DNA from: Isoetes taiwanensis
Lineage: Eukaryota; Streptophyta; Lycopodiopsida; Isoetales; Isoetaceae
NCBI GenBank assembly: GCA_021234155.1
Contig: JAJEKV010000056.1
Span: 3,147,330-3,211,329 of the forward strand
DNA length: 64,000 bases
Direction of reading: 5' to 3'
Shown here: piece by piece, positions 10,428 through 22,026 of the stretch
How the letters are laid out: the number at the start of each line of letters is the position of its first letter
Position numbering within the stretch: the first letter of the stretch is position 1
Notes under the pieces: generated by a model
What the model saw: the letters and a program-made list of their open reading frames with translations, nothing else
Told to the model about the DNA's origin: nothing
The model's database searches: none
Program-made: the position numbers and the translations under genes

Positions 10428-13400
10428 ATGCAGGTTGGCTATGAGATTATAATTATTTTTTGCTATTTTGCAATTTGATCTGAATTAGGATAAGGAATGA
10501 GCATTTGCATGATATTTTGCAGATTGCTCTCTTGAAGTTACGTGTGGCAGACTTTGAAGAGATTGTAAGTGTTTTCAGCCCTATCACATTATATATTCAG
10601 TGGTTTTTTAGTTGAATTATATATTCTCGCTTTGCACAGATAATGGCTAGTAAGCGATCTGAAATTAGTCAAATTACACTACGGAATGAGAAGGATGACA
10701 ATGGAGAGTGGATCGATTTGAATATCTCAGTGGGTTCTTGGGTGACAATGAGGCCTGCACAGCACAGTTGTCACGCAGTAAAAAAAAGAAAGCTCAATGA
10801 TAAGACAAACCATTGGAAAGCATGTGTCTTAGGATTCGTGATTAATCAAGGCCGTAAAAGTGTAGAAGAGGTTGTTGTTGCGCATGCGTATGGGCCTCAA
10901 GATATGATGAAGGAGGATATTGCAAGCAGTCCTACATTTCCAAAGCTTGAAGTGAATTATCTCTGTTCTTCTGAGTTTAAGAATAGAGTTCCAGCGCAAA
11001 GCATCACAAGTGTGCTGGAGGTCCATCATCATACTATCGGGCATTTGTTATTTCCTGATGTTTCTTTGCCTTCTCTCAGGGATCAAGGTGTTTGGTTCCA
11101 CAAATATCATTACACAAAATCAAACGGCAAGTTGGGAAAGTTGACACTTGTAGACTGCCCTACACTATCTCAGATTTCTAAAGGCATCAATAATATACAT
11201 ATTGTTACGGCCTTTCGATGCTTATTAGCAGGCGAAGTAAGAAAGTTCTTGACAGAAAGAGGTGGAGTTCGAGCTGGTGCAAAAGCCGTCATTCCAATAA
11301 GTGTATTTGCTTATTTGTTCAAGGATGTAAAGACGTTTAGGGTTGCACCACAAACATACACCTTTCAAGGTGTTAGTGAATTCGTTCTTGAGCAAATTTT
11401 TCATGGAGAATGGAGGAAACGGATCCACGAGACAGGTGGACAAATCACTGTATGTGAGGTGGACTCGACCAGTTTTATATTCAGGTATGCATGTGTAAGA
11501 CCTTATTGGTATGATCTAATTTTCCGTTATCGTGTTTGAGTTCTTTTATTTCAGTTAATAGCTCATAAGACCAAGTAACCTCTTGGATGATTTAGATATG
11601 AATAAACACATCTGGAACAACAACGAGCATTTAAGTGTCAGGAGCATTTTTTGTGCAGCAAATGGCATGTCAGTGTCAGGACCTTTTTAAAGTTCACATT
11701 GCAGCAACAGGCATGTCAGTCTTTGAGTCTATATGCAAAATATTGGGCATGCTAATGCCAATGCATTTCAGTCCATAATTTAATTTAATTTAATTTAATT
11801 TAATTTAATTTAATTTAATGTATTGATCAAGCCATTTAGGCCCCCAGGCCTCTATGGCAAAAAAGTAACAGTAACAATAATAGCACTTAATCCATAGCGC
11901 CACCAATGTCAAAATTATTCATGGAGTGAATAAAGCAATTATCTCATCTCTCTCTTTCCATATACTACACAGATATGAGCTAAGAATATGCGCCGGAAGT
12001 TGTAGAAGTTCTTTCAATGAGGTAGCGGTAACTGCATAGTTTGCCCTTATGTGCTCATAAGCTGAGCATTCCAGAAAAGTATGCTGCTCATTTTCTACTA
12101 CAATATCAAAGCATCCCAAACATAATCTTTCATTGCGAGGAGTATTATTCCATCTGCCCATTTCAATACATAGATTATGAGATGACAGTCTTAACTGAGA
12201 GATCACCATGCGATTCTTGCGACTGATGTTTGCTACTAGGTAAGATTGCTCTTGATAGTCATCTAGATCATTTATATCAGCCAAGTAAAACCGCTTCTTG
12301 GTATCTTTTCCATCCTCCAATGTCCACAACTTGCAGATTGCTTTCTTTGTCACAAATTCGTGAACTTCCTTAAAGTTCAATGAAGTCGGCCAATTATCTT
12401 GACCAAGCCATCTAGCTGCCCACTTTCGGACATCAGCATACCAGCCCTTCCTATTAGATTGTTCCAATGCTTGCAAGGGGAACCTTGTTGAGTCCATGGA
12501 TAGAACGCGATTTACATAAGTAATGGTTCTACATAGAGCTTCAGCTTCAAGAGGCAACAAACCTGCTTCCGCTAATAACATAGAATAAGGCGTTTGGATC
12601 TTCACCCCAAGTTCGCCAATTAGAAATCTTTTTTGTACCTGTTTAATATCATTCCATCCTTTTCGAGAGAGACCTGGTCCCCAAACCGGACTGCCATATA
12701 AAATCACCGCTCTCACTTGCACACCAAAGAGTAATTTTCTTAGCCTCCAATGATCAAGATTATTACTTCTGCATAAATGAATCATACTGTATAATGCCCG
12801 CAAACCACCAGAGGCACGTTTTTGTGTAGCTAGTGTCCATTTATAATTATCTGATATATCAATACCTAGGTATTTATAACTAGAAACCCTTTCTAGTGGT
12901 TCACCTCCTATATGGAACATCTAGAACATCTAGATGTTGCTGTAAACCAGTGGCTGTTCTAGATATTAGCACTATATCATCAGCAAACAACAAGAGCTGT
13001 ATCACATATTTACCAAGTTTTGCGCCTACACCGCCTAATCGTGTCATCCAACCTTCTAGCTCATCAATGAATAAACCAAAAAGCGTCGGAGAGCAAGGGC
13101 ATCCTTGCTTGACACCAATAGTATTAGCAACTCGACTGCTGTTCTGTGAATGGAAAAGAAAGTTCAATAAGAACCTGATTATATAGACATGCTACAGCTT
13201 GTTTGAGTTCTGCCGGTACTTGAAGTATATCAAGCCTAGAAGCAAGATCCTTCCTATTTACAGTATCAAAAGCTTTGGCAAGATCGATAAATGCCAAAAA
13301 TCTTTTATTGCCAGAACCTTTCGCTCCTTCTGCTAACACTCTAAGAGTAACAAGATGATCCAGTGTGGAGTGATTATTTCTAAAACCTGCTTGTCCAAAT

Positions 13401-16357
13401 GCCCTGTTCTCATTTTCATCAGCCCAAGAAAATAGCTTGCTTTCCAGCGTAGATGCGAATAGTTTTGCAAATGTGTTGCCCACTAGTATTGTTCGGTAAT
13501 TTCTTACATCATCTTTGCATCCAGATTTATGAATAGGAACAACTCTGTTCAAATACCAATCCTCAGGAAACTTGCCCTGCATGAGAGTTTGATTATAAAA
13601 TTCTGCTAACAAGCTATGAAGTTGCTGCCCACCCCACTTAAAAAGCTCTATAGACATACCAGTTGAGTCGCATACTCGCCCATTTGCCATCTTAGCTAGT
13701 GCTTTGTGCACATCTTCATCTGTGAAAATAGGAGATGCATCTCCGTCAAAAGCAAAACCATCAATATCTGCCGTATTATAGAGCGATGTGACCAGATTTA
13801 ATAAGTCTGTCTTGCTAATGTTACCAGCTGGTGTCTGATTCTTTTTCAGATTCCAGAACTTTTTAGGATCGGTAGCCATGGTAGTCAAGGAATTTTCCTG
13901 ATGATGATAAAACCACTTTCTCTTTTTCTGTCTCACTAAACTCTTATAATGACTTACCGCGGCAGAATCATTAGCTTTTATCTTGCAGGCCCTCTTTGCT
14001 TCCCAACATTCCCGATCATACCATTTAGAATCTCTCCATCGTGAGTTTCTCAATTTAGAGTAGCCAAACACTTGTTTGGCCGTGTCTAAAATTATCCCCT
14101 GGAGCATTTTTGATTGCTGGTCAATTGCATCCCCCCAACACACATTCTCAAGTCTTTCGGACAGCATTTGTTCATACTTTTCAGCCAACTTATATCTGAG
14201 TCTCAGCTTCGGTTCTGGAATGGGCAACGCACTTCTAGCAATACTAGTTTTTAAGCAAAAAAGCAAGGGTGCATGATCTGAATCTGGAGTTCTGTCAAGA
14301 ACTTCAAAAGATGATACTATTTGCACAAAATTTGGATCTCCCAAAAGAAGATCTACAGCGCTACATCCATTATGCTGATAGCAAGTATGCTTATGCGAAT
14401 CCGGAAAACGCCATAATCCATTATAGATTATATATCTAAAGGACTCGCACAATGCCGAAACATGCTTACCCATTTTATTTGTGACGATATCTAATGATTG
14501 CCGGAGCCATCTATCAGCTTCTTCCTTATTTTCAAGCAACCATAGAGCATTTCCCTCTACAGATAATATCATAGCTTGTTTGTTCCCAACTCGCCCATTC
14601 AGATCCCCTGCAATGAAAACTGGTCCTTTTTTGATATAATTAGAGATGTCAGCAGCTAAATGAATGAAAGGATTATCTATGCAAAGACCTTCTTGACCAT
14701 AGACCGCAGCCGGTATAGGATACAAAGGTGCAAAATAAGCAATCGCAACATAAGCAGATGTATTCCCTGTTTTAATTTGTAGCCAAATATACTGTGAGTG
14801 CACATCTTTGCTAGCAATTGTAACTGCTTTGGTTAGATATTTCCGCACATAGCATGCTACACCTCCCCATCCCCTTCTGCTATTTCCTAAAGGATTCCAA
14901 ACTGAATCTAAAAGTACCATGCCTGGAATCTGCATAAGCCTTTTGGTTTCATATTCCCATGTTTCTGTGAGTGCCAAAATATCACAATTGTTAAATAGTT
15001 CAGCATTGCTTAGAATCTTAGATTCATTCAAGCCATGTATGTTCCATACAAGAAGCCTAAGGGCCTGAAATCCCTATGCCTTATTGCGGATGACCAGTTT
15101 ATTATTGACAATATAAGCATTTTTGCCTTCATCCCTATGCTTTTTCACTTCATCTAACAGCTGCTTCCTCTCTTTTTGCTGCTGCATGGTTAAATCGTCA
15201 TTTAACCAGAGCTTCTGCCCTCTCAAATGACTTCTATGCTGCATTACCCTTGTTCGCGCTTCGATTGAAGCAAATTTTAACAATACCAATCTATTTCTGC
15301 CATCTATCTTTTTACCAATTCTTCTGCAAGATAACATTCCTGGGTCTACCAAATGCATGCTCTCTCTAAAGAATAAGTTAACAACTTCGTTAATATTCTC
15401 ACCTTCTTCTTCTTTAAGACCAGCAACAAGAAGATTCTTCGCTCTCATAGTTCTTTCCTCTTGTTCAAACATCCGCTCTGATGCACGTGCTTCATCCTCT
15501 TTAGCTCGTTCAAGTAAAAGTGTTGACACCCTGGATTCAACCTGTTCTGCGATTTTTACTGCTTCATCAATTCCATCGTCACTCTCATCCTCATCACTGT
15601 CTTCTTGCTCTGCTTTCCAATTTTGAAGTTCTTGCTGTGTATCAGATGCCGATTTCTTTATCTCTCCTACTTCTTGACGAAGCAAGACAATTTCCTATTT
15701 CAATCCTGAATTCTCTGCTATAGCTAATTCGTATTTCTCAAGAAGGGCCTTGTTTTGCTCCTTCAGTTCTTCTACGAAATCAAGAATTTTTTGAAGCAAT
15801 TCCATTTGTTTTGCCATTATCAGAACAGATAGAACAAATAGGAACTTACATAATGCTGCAACCAGCTATTGGTGATCTCGACCTGGAGCTGCGATTTTCC
15901 CCCCCGTACAATTTTTCAACGCTTAGGGAGCGCTTAGGACTACAACCCTTGCATTTGGTTGTCCTTGCTGTTATTATGGTTTTGAAATATTTAATGTGGT
16001 ACTGCATCTTTTAGGTACAGGTTACCGAAGCAGACCTTATATTGCAACTTCTTTGTTCAAAGAAAGAAAAGGCACCGAGAAAATGGTCGTTTATGTTGGA
16101 GAGCAGTGGAGGAGCATTGCATTAGGACTCCGTCAATTGAGCTGAAAGTGCATATAGAGAATGATCATATTCAAACTTTGAATGTGGAAGAGGTATGGAC
16201 ATTATTAGAATGCAAAAAGTTATTGGAGTCGCTGATTGGATCTTCTGAATTCCATTTCATGATGGACGATAAGAAGGTAGGATATAGAAGAGAGTGCACA
16301 ATTATGTGCAAAGATTATATGCCGCCTCATATTCTGAGGATTGAACACAGTAATTGA
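10428..16357 (+). CDS. Unrecognised four-exon gene, about 411 aa; LINE in last intron
   Basis: Exons inferred: 10428-10433 (ATG CAG, end of an exon starting at 10380), 10523-10564, 10640-11484 and 16015-16357. The joins GTAAGT/CACAG and TTCAG|GTATGC/TTTTAG keep one frame and give 411 residues. An alternative start is the ATG at 10643 (394 aa). Residues about 20-130 have a pattern loosely like a BAH domain (VGSWVTMRPA, then YLCSSEFKNRVPAQSI), which would suggest chromatin binding, but the match is weak. The middle (TAFRCLLAGEVRKFL to VAPQTYTFQGV) is unknown. The last exon (NVEEVWTLLECKKLLES) has a paralogous copy at 1445-1710 on the other strand. The 4.5-kb last intron is almost wholly an antisense LINE. 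No stop interrupts the model, so it may be active. Confidence 0.5.
11776..11819 (-). repeat. (AAATT)n tail of the LINE
   Basis: About eight pentanucleotide units of TTTAA/TTAAA form the 3' tail of the antisense LINE in place of a poly-A run. Confidence 0.8.
11919..15073 (-). pseudogene. LINE ORF2: endonuclease and reverse transcriptase, broken
   Basis: The frame opens right after the ORF1 stop: LRLLVWNIHGLNES is the start of an APE-type endonuclease, with ALTETWE, FIAGDLNGRVG and SDHAPLLF as later endonuclease motifs. The reverse transcriptase follows: VVPIHKSG, NYRTILVGN, GFRNNHSTLDH, FLAFIDLAKAFDTVNR (first catalytic Asp), then after a frameshift near 13150 GVKQGCPCSPTLF and LLLFADDIVL (catalytic FADD). 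Near 12910 a further break coincides with a missing stretch of roughly 25-30 residues between the FADD block and FHIGGEPLE. The C-terminus carries CLGCFDIVVENEQHTFLEC, a CCHC knuckle. All catalytic motifs are visible, but the gene cannot be translated through. Confidence 0.85.
15074..15817 (-). pseudogene. LINE ORF1 (coiled-coil nucleic-acid chaperone type)
   Basis: The frame starts at an ATG at 15817 and ends at TAG 15076-15074, about 247 codons with one internal TAG near 15697. The N-terminal 130 residues are strongly charged and predicted coiled coil (LLQKILDFVEELKEQNKALL, then repeated E/K heptads). A compact region follows with KNLLVAGLKEEEGENINEVV and RRIGKKIDGRNRLVLLKF, the pattern of the RRM-like domain in L1-type ORF1 proteins. 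Its role is to coat element RNA and assist reverse transcription. ORF2 follows in the same frame directly after the stop. Confidence 0.65.
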
Positions 16358-17480
16358 TGTATTTAATGAAGGAAAAAATAAAACAAAGGTTCTCCTGGTG
16401 GATTTGGGTTCGATTCCCAAGGAATTGTCTTGATTCATCATAGGAAGTCTCAGCATATTGTATTTATTGATTTACAGGTTTTTCCTACTTCGCATGTTGT
16501 ATAATTTTCAATTCTTCAGACCTGACTATTTCTGGTAAAAACCTTTGATCACCGGATGATTTTGAACCTATATTGTTTTGCTGTTACTCTCTTCTGATGC
16601 CTGCTAATGGAAGGCTATCTTCTGGAGTCACAGTTAAGCTATAATCAGTAGCTATGTCTTGCTGCTGCAACCTCAAAACACATATGCAAAAGCATTGTGT
16701 TCATTCCTGTATGGAAGGATGTGACTACTCAGTATAAAAAGGTGTTCAATTACTGTTACACAACAACTTGATTCTCGTTAGCTTTAGTTTGAGAACTTTT
16801 ATTGAGCTGAACATTGCAAAAAGAAAACTTCTGAAGGCACCTGGCCAACAAGAGGTATTGTTTTTTTGTTTTATTTTTGTAAGTTTCAGCTTTACTTTGA
16901 TTGCCTCTTAAAAGAACAACGTTAAGCTTACATTTGGTCTTTGATAAACTTTTATGGAATATGTAGAATGAATAGTATAGCCCATGATTCTAGTCGTGGG
17001 ACTACACACAAGCCTTATTAGTCACAGAACTACTGACAGCAATTAAATGGCCTTTGAAAGAAGGGAGATCTAATTGTCTTTTTTGCTGTTTCTATAGGAT
17101 TACAATGTAAATATGATCCCAGAATGATAGACATATGGAACCAGTTGTGTATAACCCACACATTCTTTCATTCATGCTTAAACAAATAGATGCTTTTACT
17201 ATGCCCTCAAGTTTACATAAATATTTCACTAATGCCCTGAGGTTTGCTAACAATTGCTAGGATAGAGCTTACCAGGAGAGAGAAGGCAGCAGGAATCGAG
17301 CCAGGACCCACTCACTGCTCTGCAGATGTAACGGGGCATCATCACTGTCAACGACTCTTCATAGCTATAAAACGCTAGGTAAAAAGAGGATCAGGTTGTT
17401 GCAAGTTATTTTCAATTTCGTTAAATTTTCTAACTATATATTTTTGACATGCTATTGAGGATGTTTAGCCGAACAAAGAG
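16358..17480. other. Intergenic, nothing recognised
   Basis: Non-coding. A tRNA-like T-arm at 16404-16420 was judged a chance match (see rejected items). Confidence 0.5.
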
Positions 17481-17482
17481 GC

Positions 17483-18540
17483 GTGTCATCCAAGCGTCAG
17501 CCACAAATATTGCTGCATGGACCATATTCTAATCAGGTAAAAATGTGTGGCAGTTTAAAGGCTTTTCCATATGGGAAATGGGTTCATGCTCAAATTATCA
17601 ATCACGTGACTGTAATATTCACAATTCTTTGTAACCTTCTCTTGGACATGTACGTAAAGTGTGGTAGTTGTACGATGCGGGGAGGGTCTTTGAGTACATG
17701 GGCAACAAAGATGTCATTTCTTGGACAACCATTATTGCGATGTAAGTGTGCAATGCGATCACTATCATGACAGTTTTAGGCTATTCAAGGCTATGAAGTT
17801 AGCAGGCTTAATGCCCAACGGGGTCACCTTTCTTGTTATAATCGATATATGTAAGTCGCCTAGAAGATTACTGCAGGGAAAATTGATACATTCTTATACA
17901 ATTCTGGCTGGTTTTCACAATGACATTGTTGTTATGACTTCTTTAATCGGTATGCATGGGAAATGTGAGAGCCTTGAGAATGCAAAATCTTGTTCCGAGC
18001 ATCCCGCAAAGATGATGTGGTTTCTTGGACTGCAATGATTGGTTTATATAGTCACTTTGGTCATGGTGAGAATGCTTTTCAACTTTTCCAAAGAAATGCA
18101 TCTAGGAGGGCTGCAACCTAACATGGTTACCTTCACAAACATCCTGGATGCATGTGCAGACTTGGCTGGTTTGGGCAAAGGGAAAGTTAGTCCATCCTTG
18201 CATGCCCAATTCTCAGTTAGAATCTGAACCATTTGTACAAACAGCCCTTACTCATATGTACAGCAGCTGTGGATCTGTAAAGAATGCTCATCATATATTT
18301 AATAAAGTGCATCAGGACGATGTGGCCTGCTGGAACGCTATGTTTGGGGGATACACCCAAAATGAACATGAAGCTGAGACACTTGTACTTTTTCGTCAAA
18401 TGCGAAAGGTAGGCATCAAGCCTGACAAGGTAACGTTTATGAGTGCATGTCCATTTAACTCCAAGATGTATTCCATGAAACAGACAACCGTGTGTCCCTT
18501 ATTGATGATAATTAGCCTTCGATGGTTTGCCTTTGCATGC
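17483..18540 (+). pseudogene. Decayed PLS-class pentatricopeptide repeat gene
   Basis: Several frames, read in order, give diagnostic PPR segments: LLDMYVKCGS, FRLFKAMKLAGLMPNGVTF, GKLIHSYTILAGFHNDIVV, LQPNMVTFTNILDACADL, FVQTALTHMYSSCGSVKNA and DVACWNAMFGGYTQNEHEAE followed by MRKVGIKPDKVTF. That is about six repeats of the organelle-RNA-binding type with the P-L-S spacing of RNA-editing factors. There are at least four frameshifts and no E or DYW end, so this is a dead, truncated copy. Intact relatives bind organelle transcripts. Confidence 0.8.
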
Positions 18541-19307
18541 TGAGATCAGGGAGCCATATGACAACTGGCTCTGGTCCAATTTCCTAAATACAAAAGACCT
18601 TAGCTAAGCCCTTAATCTCTGCAAAAGTCTGTACAACAACAACCTACAATGCACCATCTCTATACTAGCCCATAATCTATTCACAATCATCCAGCACACA
18701 TGCACCACTTGTACATTTTAAAGAACTGCCTCTATCATTTCAGTCCCTTCAATTCTACTGAAGCAATCTTTATTTGTTCACTTCATTATTGCTCAAACCA
18801 AGTTAGTGGCATGTAGACTGCCTTTGTCTCTCTATGAATCCTCGGATGGAATTGAGGAGCTAATGCTGTGAGGATGCCCAAATTTGAGATGCTTTGTGTT
18901 ATTGTTCCATGCAAAATGATTTCCCTATTAAGCTTTTTATTTTTCCACCTTTCAAGACCTAGATTATATGTACTTTGTCATTGCTAGAATATGTGTTGGC
19001 ATCATACTAATTCAACATTACCTTAATACTTCCAGCAAAAGGTGTCTCAATATCTTCAAGGAAATAGTAATGTCCCTATTGAAGATGCAACCATACAGCA
19101 TGCTCAATGCCATATATCTATCCCTATCATCTTCAAATCAGTGTGTTGTTCCTATAGGCCAATGGCAAGTGAAATGAGTAAATTCAGTAAAAAATCTCAA
19201 TATTAGATGATTAAATCAAATAAATAAGGACAATGGCACTTACAGATTTAATGTGCGAAGGCATATTTTTTTCCCAATCCTCACCCGCTTGTTTCTCCAC
19301 TGTCTTT

Positions 19308-19437
19308 GTGTTTCCTTAGCAGCGGACTTCTCCCATAGTTCTCTTTTGCGCTTGCGGATAGCATCTCTCAATGTGTTTCCTTAGCAGTGGACTTCTCCCA
19401 TAGTTCTCTTTTGCGCTTGCGGATAGCATCTCTCAAT
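19308..19437. repeat. 65-bp tandem duplication
   Basis: Two adjacent copies beginning GTGTTTCCTTAGCAG, at 19308-19372 and 19373-19437, differ at one visible base (GCGG versus GTGG). The near identity indicates a recent duplication. Confidence 0.85.
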
Positions 19438-19511
19438 GCACTATCTAGTTGTGGACTTGTTCTTCTTTTAACATTCATGTCTAGCCTTGATGCCTGGCTA
19501 CTGACATGGAT

Positions 19512-19556
19512 ATCGTCGATTATTGACTTCGTCTCACCGTGTCGATAATCGACGAT
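19512..19556. other. 16-bp inverted repeat (hairpin)
   Basis: ATCGTCGATTATTGAC at 19512-19527 pairs with GTCGATAATCGACGAT at 19541-19556 with one mismatch, 13-base loop. More TCGTC/GACGA motifs continue to about 19660. Confidence 0.7.
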
Positions 19557-20289
19557 GCACTTCTAACGTCAGTTCTGGCGAGTTTTGACGTCTTTTCATC
19601 AGAAACTTCGTCAATGATTGACGACGGATTGGCATCAGGTCGTCGAAAATGATGTTAGAAATGACGTAACGCTTTGTAATCTAATACATGGACGCATATG
19701 GCTATAAAAACTTCTTCCTTTGATTAGGTTTCTTTATCATTTATATGAAAAATGAACCTCTACTAGTTTTGAAGCTTCAAACAGCATTCAATTCAATCAA
19801 TAAGTTCTTATTGCTACTTATTGTTCTTGTAATAATGTTGTTAAAAAACAGGTCCTTTGGCATTCTTTGTGTATAATTTAGTAGAAATAGAGCTCATCGA
19901 CATATGTGAGGCAAGTTTGTTATCTATTAACTTCAAAGGCCCCATTCAAGGACACGAATCTATAAAGGCCAGATTCTAAAAAAAGGACAACATGCTCACA
20001 CAAATATCATACTGTTAAAAGCACTAGTAAACAAACCTACTTTCCAAGCAACTAAATATCAACAATAATCTCGTTGATTGCTACCGAAGCATATTTGATA
20101 TAGTAAGCAAACAACCTAACCAATAAGGTTTCAAAACATGTCGTGCTTTAAGCGATCACATATTTCTCTTGCAATACCACTATAGTTCCTTTCCAAGTGA
20201 TATTAACATGTCCAATATGTTCTTGAATTCTGTATTGCATAATAATGATTGCCTGTGCTCTATCATGATTCGTCTTCTACAAATATAAA

Positions 20290-20518
20290 GGCAGGTTAGA
20301 AGACATCAGGGCCCTGGAGCCAACCACGATGCGCCACGTGACGACATTTCTTTTAAAGAATGTTGATTGAAATTTTTTGAAGGACGGAAGAGACTGTTCT
20401 CTTTTTTACTCGGATGGATCTGCGATCTTACTTGCATTCTGCCGCTTTTACCCCCGAGTCTGCTATTAATATCCAAAATTCTATTGTTTTTATCCCCCTG
20501 GATGTCTTCTAACCTGCC
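20290..20518 (+). mobile_element. MITE-like element, copy 1
   Basis: A 229-bp unit bounded by GGCAGGTTAGAAGACATC and its exact inverse GATGTCTTCTAACCTGCC. No ORF. It lies in the left arm of the large inverted repeat. I could not settle a target duplication. Confidence 0.65.
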
Positions 20519-20694
20519 GGGCTGTGACACACTTTCCAGCCCAGAATTGCAAGTAAGGAGTCTTTCCCTTATACATAAGATACATATATAACAAAGCGAT
20601 GTGCTTTTTCATGGTATGATGGGAGAAGAAAAATCACAAATATTCTTACGTACGGATTTCATAAGTCCCAAACAAAAGAATTGGGTAAGGGTCA

Positions 20695-20757
20695 ACATTT
20701 GCCTCCACGCTGCCGCGCGTCGGCAAATGTTTCCCCCACGGAATTTAGGCCGTGGGG
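20695..20757. other. Two adjacent perfect short hairpins
   Basis: ACATTTGCC (20695-20703) pairs with GGCAAATGT (20722-20730), and CCCCACGG (20734-20741) pairs with CCGTGGGG (20750-20757). Confidence 0.6.
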
Positions 20758-21738
20758 CCATTCTTATAACGTGAATGTTAAGCTGTCATTTTTTCTGACG
20801 TGTCATGCAACTGGCGATGACGTGGAAATCTTTATTGAAAAAAAAAATGGACGGACTATTTTCTCTCTCTTCCGGCTTCGCGAAGTGGCTATGGCGGTCT
20901 GAACAGCACCAGGCCATTTTCGAAGGCGCTGGGGCGTTTTGAGACTTTGATGGCGCTGTATGAATTTCGAAGGCGCTATGGTGTTGTGGAGATGATCATC
21001 GATCCATTTTTATGTTTTTTGTTAGATTTTCTTGCATGTTGATAAATTTTGCTTGCAGGTGGTGTTTCGACGACTCTTGCCGAGTTTCTGATGTTCTACA
21101 GTTTCTTGACGAGTTCTGGAGGTTTGTTCTGGTGTTTCAATAGATTTTTCTCGAGTTTTTGAGCTTCTTTTCTGATTTTTCGAGCTTCTTTGCGAGTTTT
21201 CCGGCTTCTTGGCAAGTTTCAGGGATTTCATACAGAATATGATGAAGATTTAGGTTTGGAGTTGGAACTGATTTTTTATCAGCGATTTTGTTCTGTTTTT
21301 TCATCTAATGATGATTTTCTGATCTATGGACCACTTTTAACTTGTGTGATCTAGTGTTGATCTGCACTGTTGTAACTCTTGTATCAATGAAATGAAGGTT
21401 TTTACTGTAAATTTTAGTGTGATAACTTGTTTTTGATTGATTTCACTAAGAATGTAAGGTGAAATTTAGAATGTAAAGTAAATAGTTTAGAATGTAAGGT
21501 GAAATTTAGAATGTTAGGTAAAAAACTGAGAATGTGTGGTAAAAGGAAAAAAACCAATTGAGCCAAACATTCCCTAAAAGAATTAGAGCCACGTGGCAAC
21601 ACAACAATGGTGGAGGGGTCAGAAAAAAATGACAGCTTACATTTACGTATAAGGGAAAGACTCCTTACTTGCAATTCTGGGCTGGAAAGTGTGCCACAGG
21701 CCGGAATTTCAGGTAAGGAGTCTTTGGCATAATGTGAA

Positions 21739-21966
21739 GGCAGGTTAGAAGACATCCAGGGGGTAAAAACAATAGAATTTTGGGTAAGAATAGCAGACTC
21801 GGGGGTAAAAGCGACAGAATACAAGTAAGATCGCAGATCCGTCCGAGTAAAAAAGAGAACAGTCTCTTCCGTCCATCAAAAAATTTCAATCAACATTCTT
21901 TAAAAGAAATGTCGTCACGTGGCACGTCGTGGTTGGCTCCATGGCCCTGATGTCTTCTAACCTGCC
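21739..21966 (-). mobile_element. MITE-like element, copy 2 (inverted)
   Basis: A 228-bp reverse-complement copy of the unit at 20290-20518, with the same 18-bp terminal inverted repeats. Confidence 0.65.
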
Positions 21967-22026
21967 GTTATGTTTGTAGAAGAGGAATTATGATCGAGCA
22001 CAGAGGCAATCATTATTATGCAATAC

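Larger units (their letters stand above)
11776..15990 (-). mobile_element. Near full-length LINE with pentanucleotide tail
   Basis: Antisense to the host gene and inside its last intron. On the minus strand it has a GC-richer 5' leader (about 15990-15818), ORF1, ORF2 (endonuclease, reverse transcriptase, C-terminal CCHC knuckle), a short 3' UTR ending in a GGCCTGGGGGCC block, and a tail of repeated AAATT. Two breaks in ORF2 and one stop in ORF1 make it inactive. The 5' end is not sharply defined and I found no clear target duplication. Confidence 0.85.
18545..20231. other. Intergenic; holds a tandem duplication and a hairpin
   Basis: No gene seen. The 65-bp duplication at 19308 and the hairpin at 19512 are listed separately. 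Confidence 0.5.
20232..22026. repeat. Large inverted repeat, arms about 340-380 bp
   Basis: Left arm 20232-20574 and right arm 21647-22026 are reverse complements with about 10 percent visible difference, separated by 1.07 kb. Shared landmarks include GCAATACA/TGTATTGC at the outer ends and TCTTTCCCTTATAC at the inner ends. The right arm has an extra segment of about 37 bp. The sequence beginning TACATAAGATAC just inside the left arm (20572) recurs in direct orientation just outside the right arm (22024). A shorter inverted pair (AAGCTGTCATTTTTT) sits inside at about 20780 and 21630. Confidence 0.8.

Noticed and set aside
13124-15031. A stand-alone reverse-transcriptase host gene
   Set aside because: The APE endonuclease, FADD motif, CCHC end, ORF1 and pentanucleotide tail show an ordinary LINE, and it is broken in two places.
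16404-16420. tRNA T-arm-like sequence (TTGGG-TTCGATT-CCCAA)
   Set aside because: No A box, anticodon arm or paired acceptor stem can be placed upstream; only the T-arm shape is present.
17281-17345. tRNA-like B box on the minus strand (GGCTCGATTCC)
   Set aside because: No cloverleaf could be formed by eye around it; judged a chance match or old fragment.
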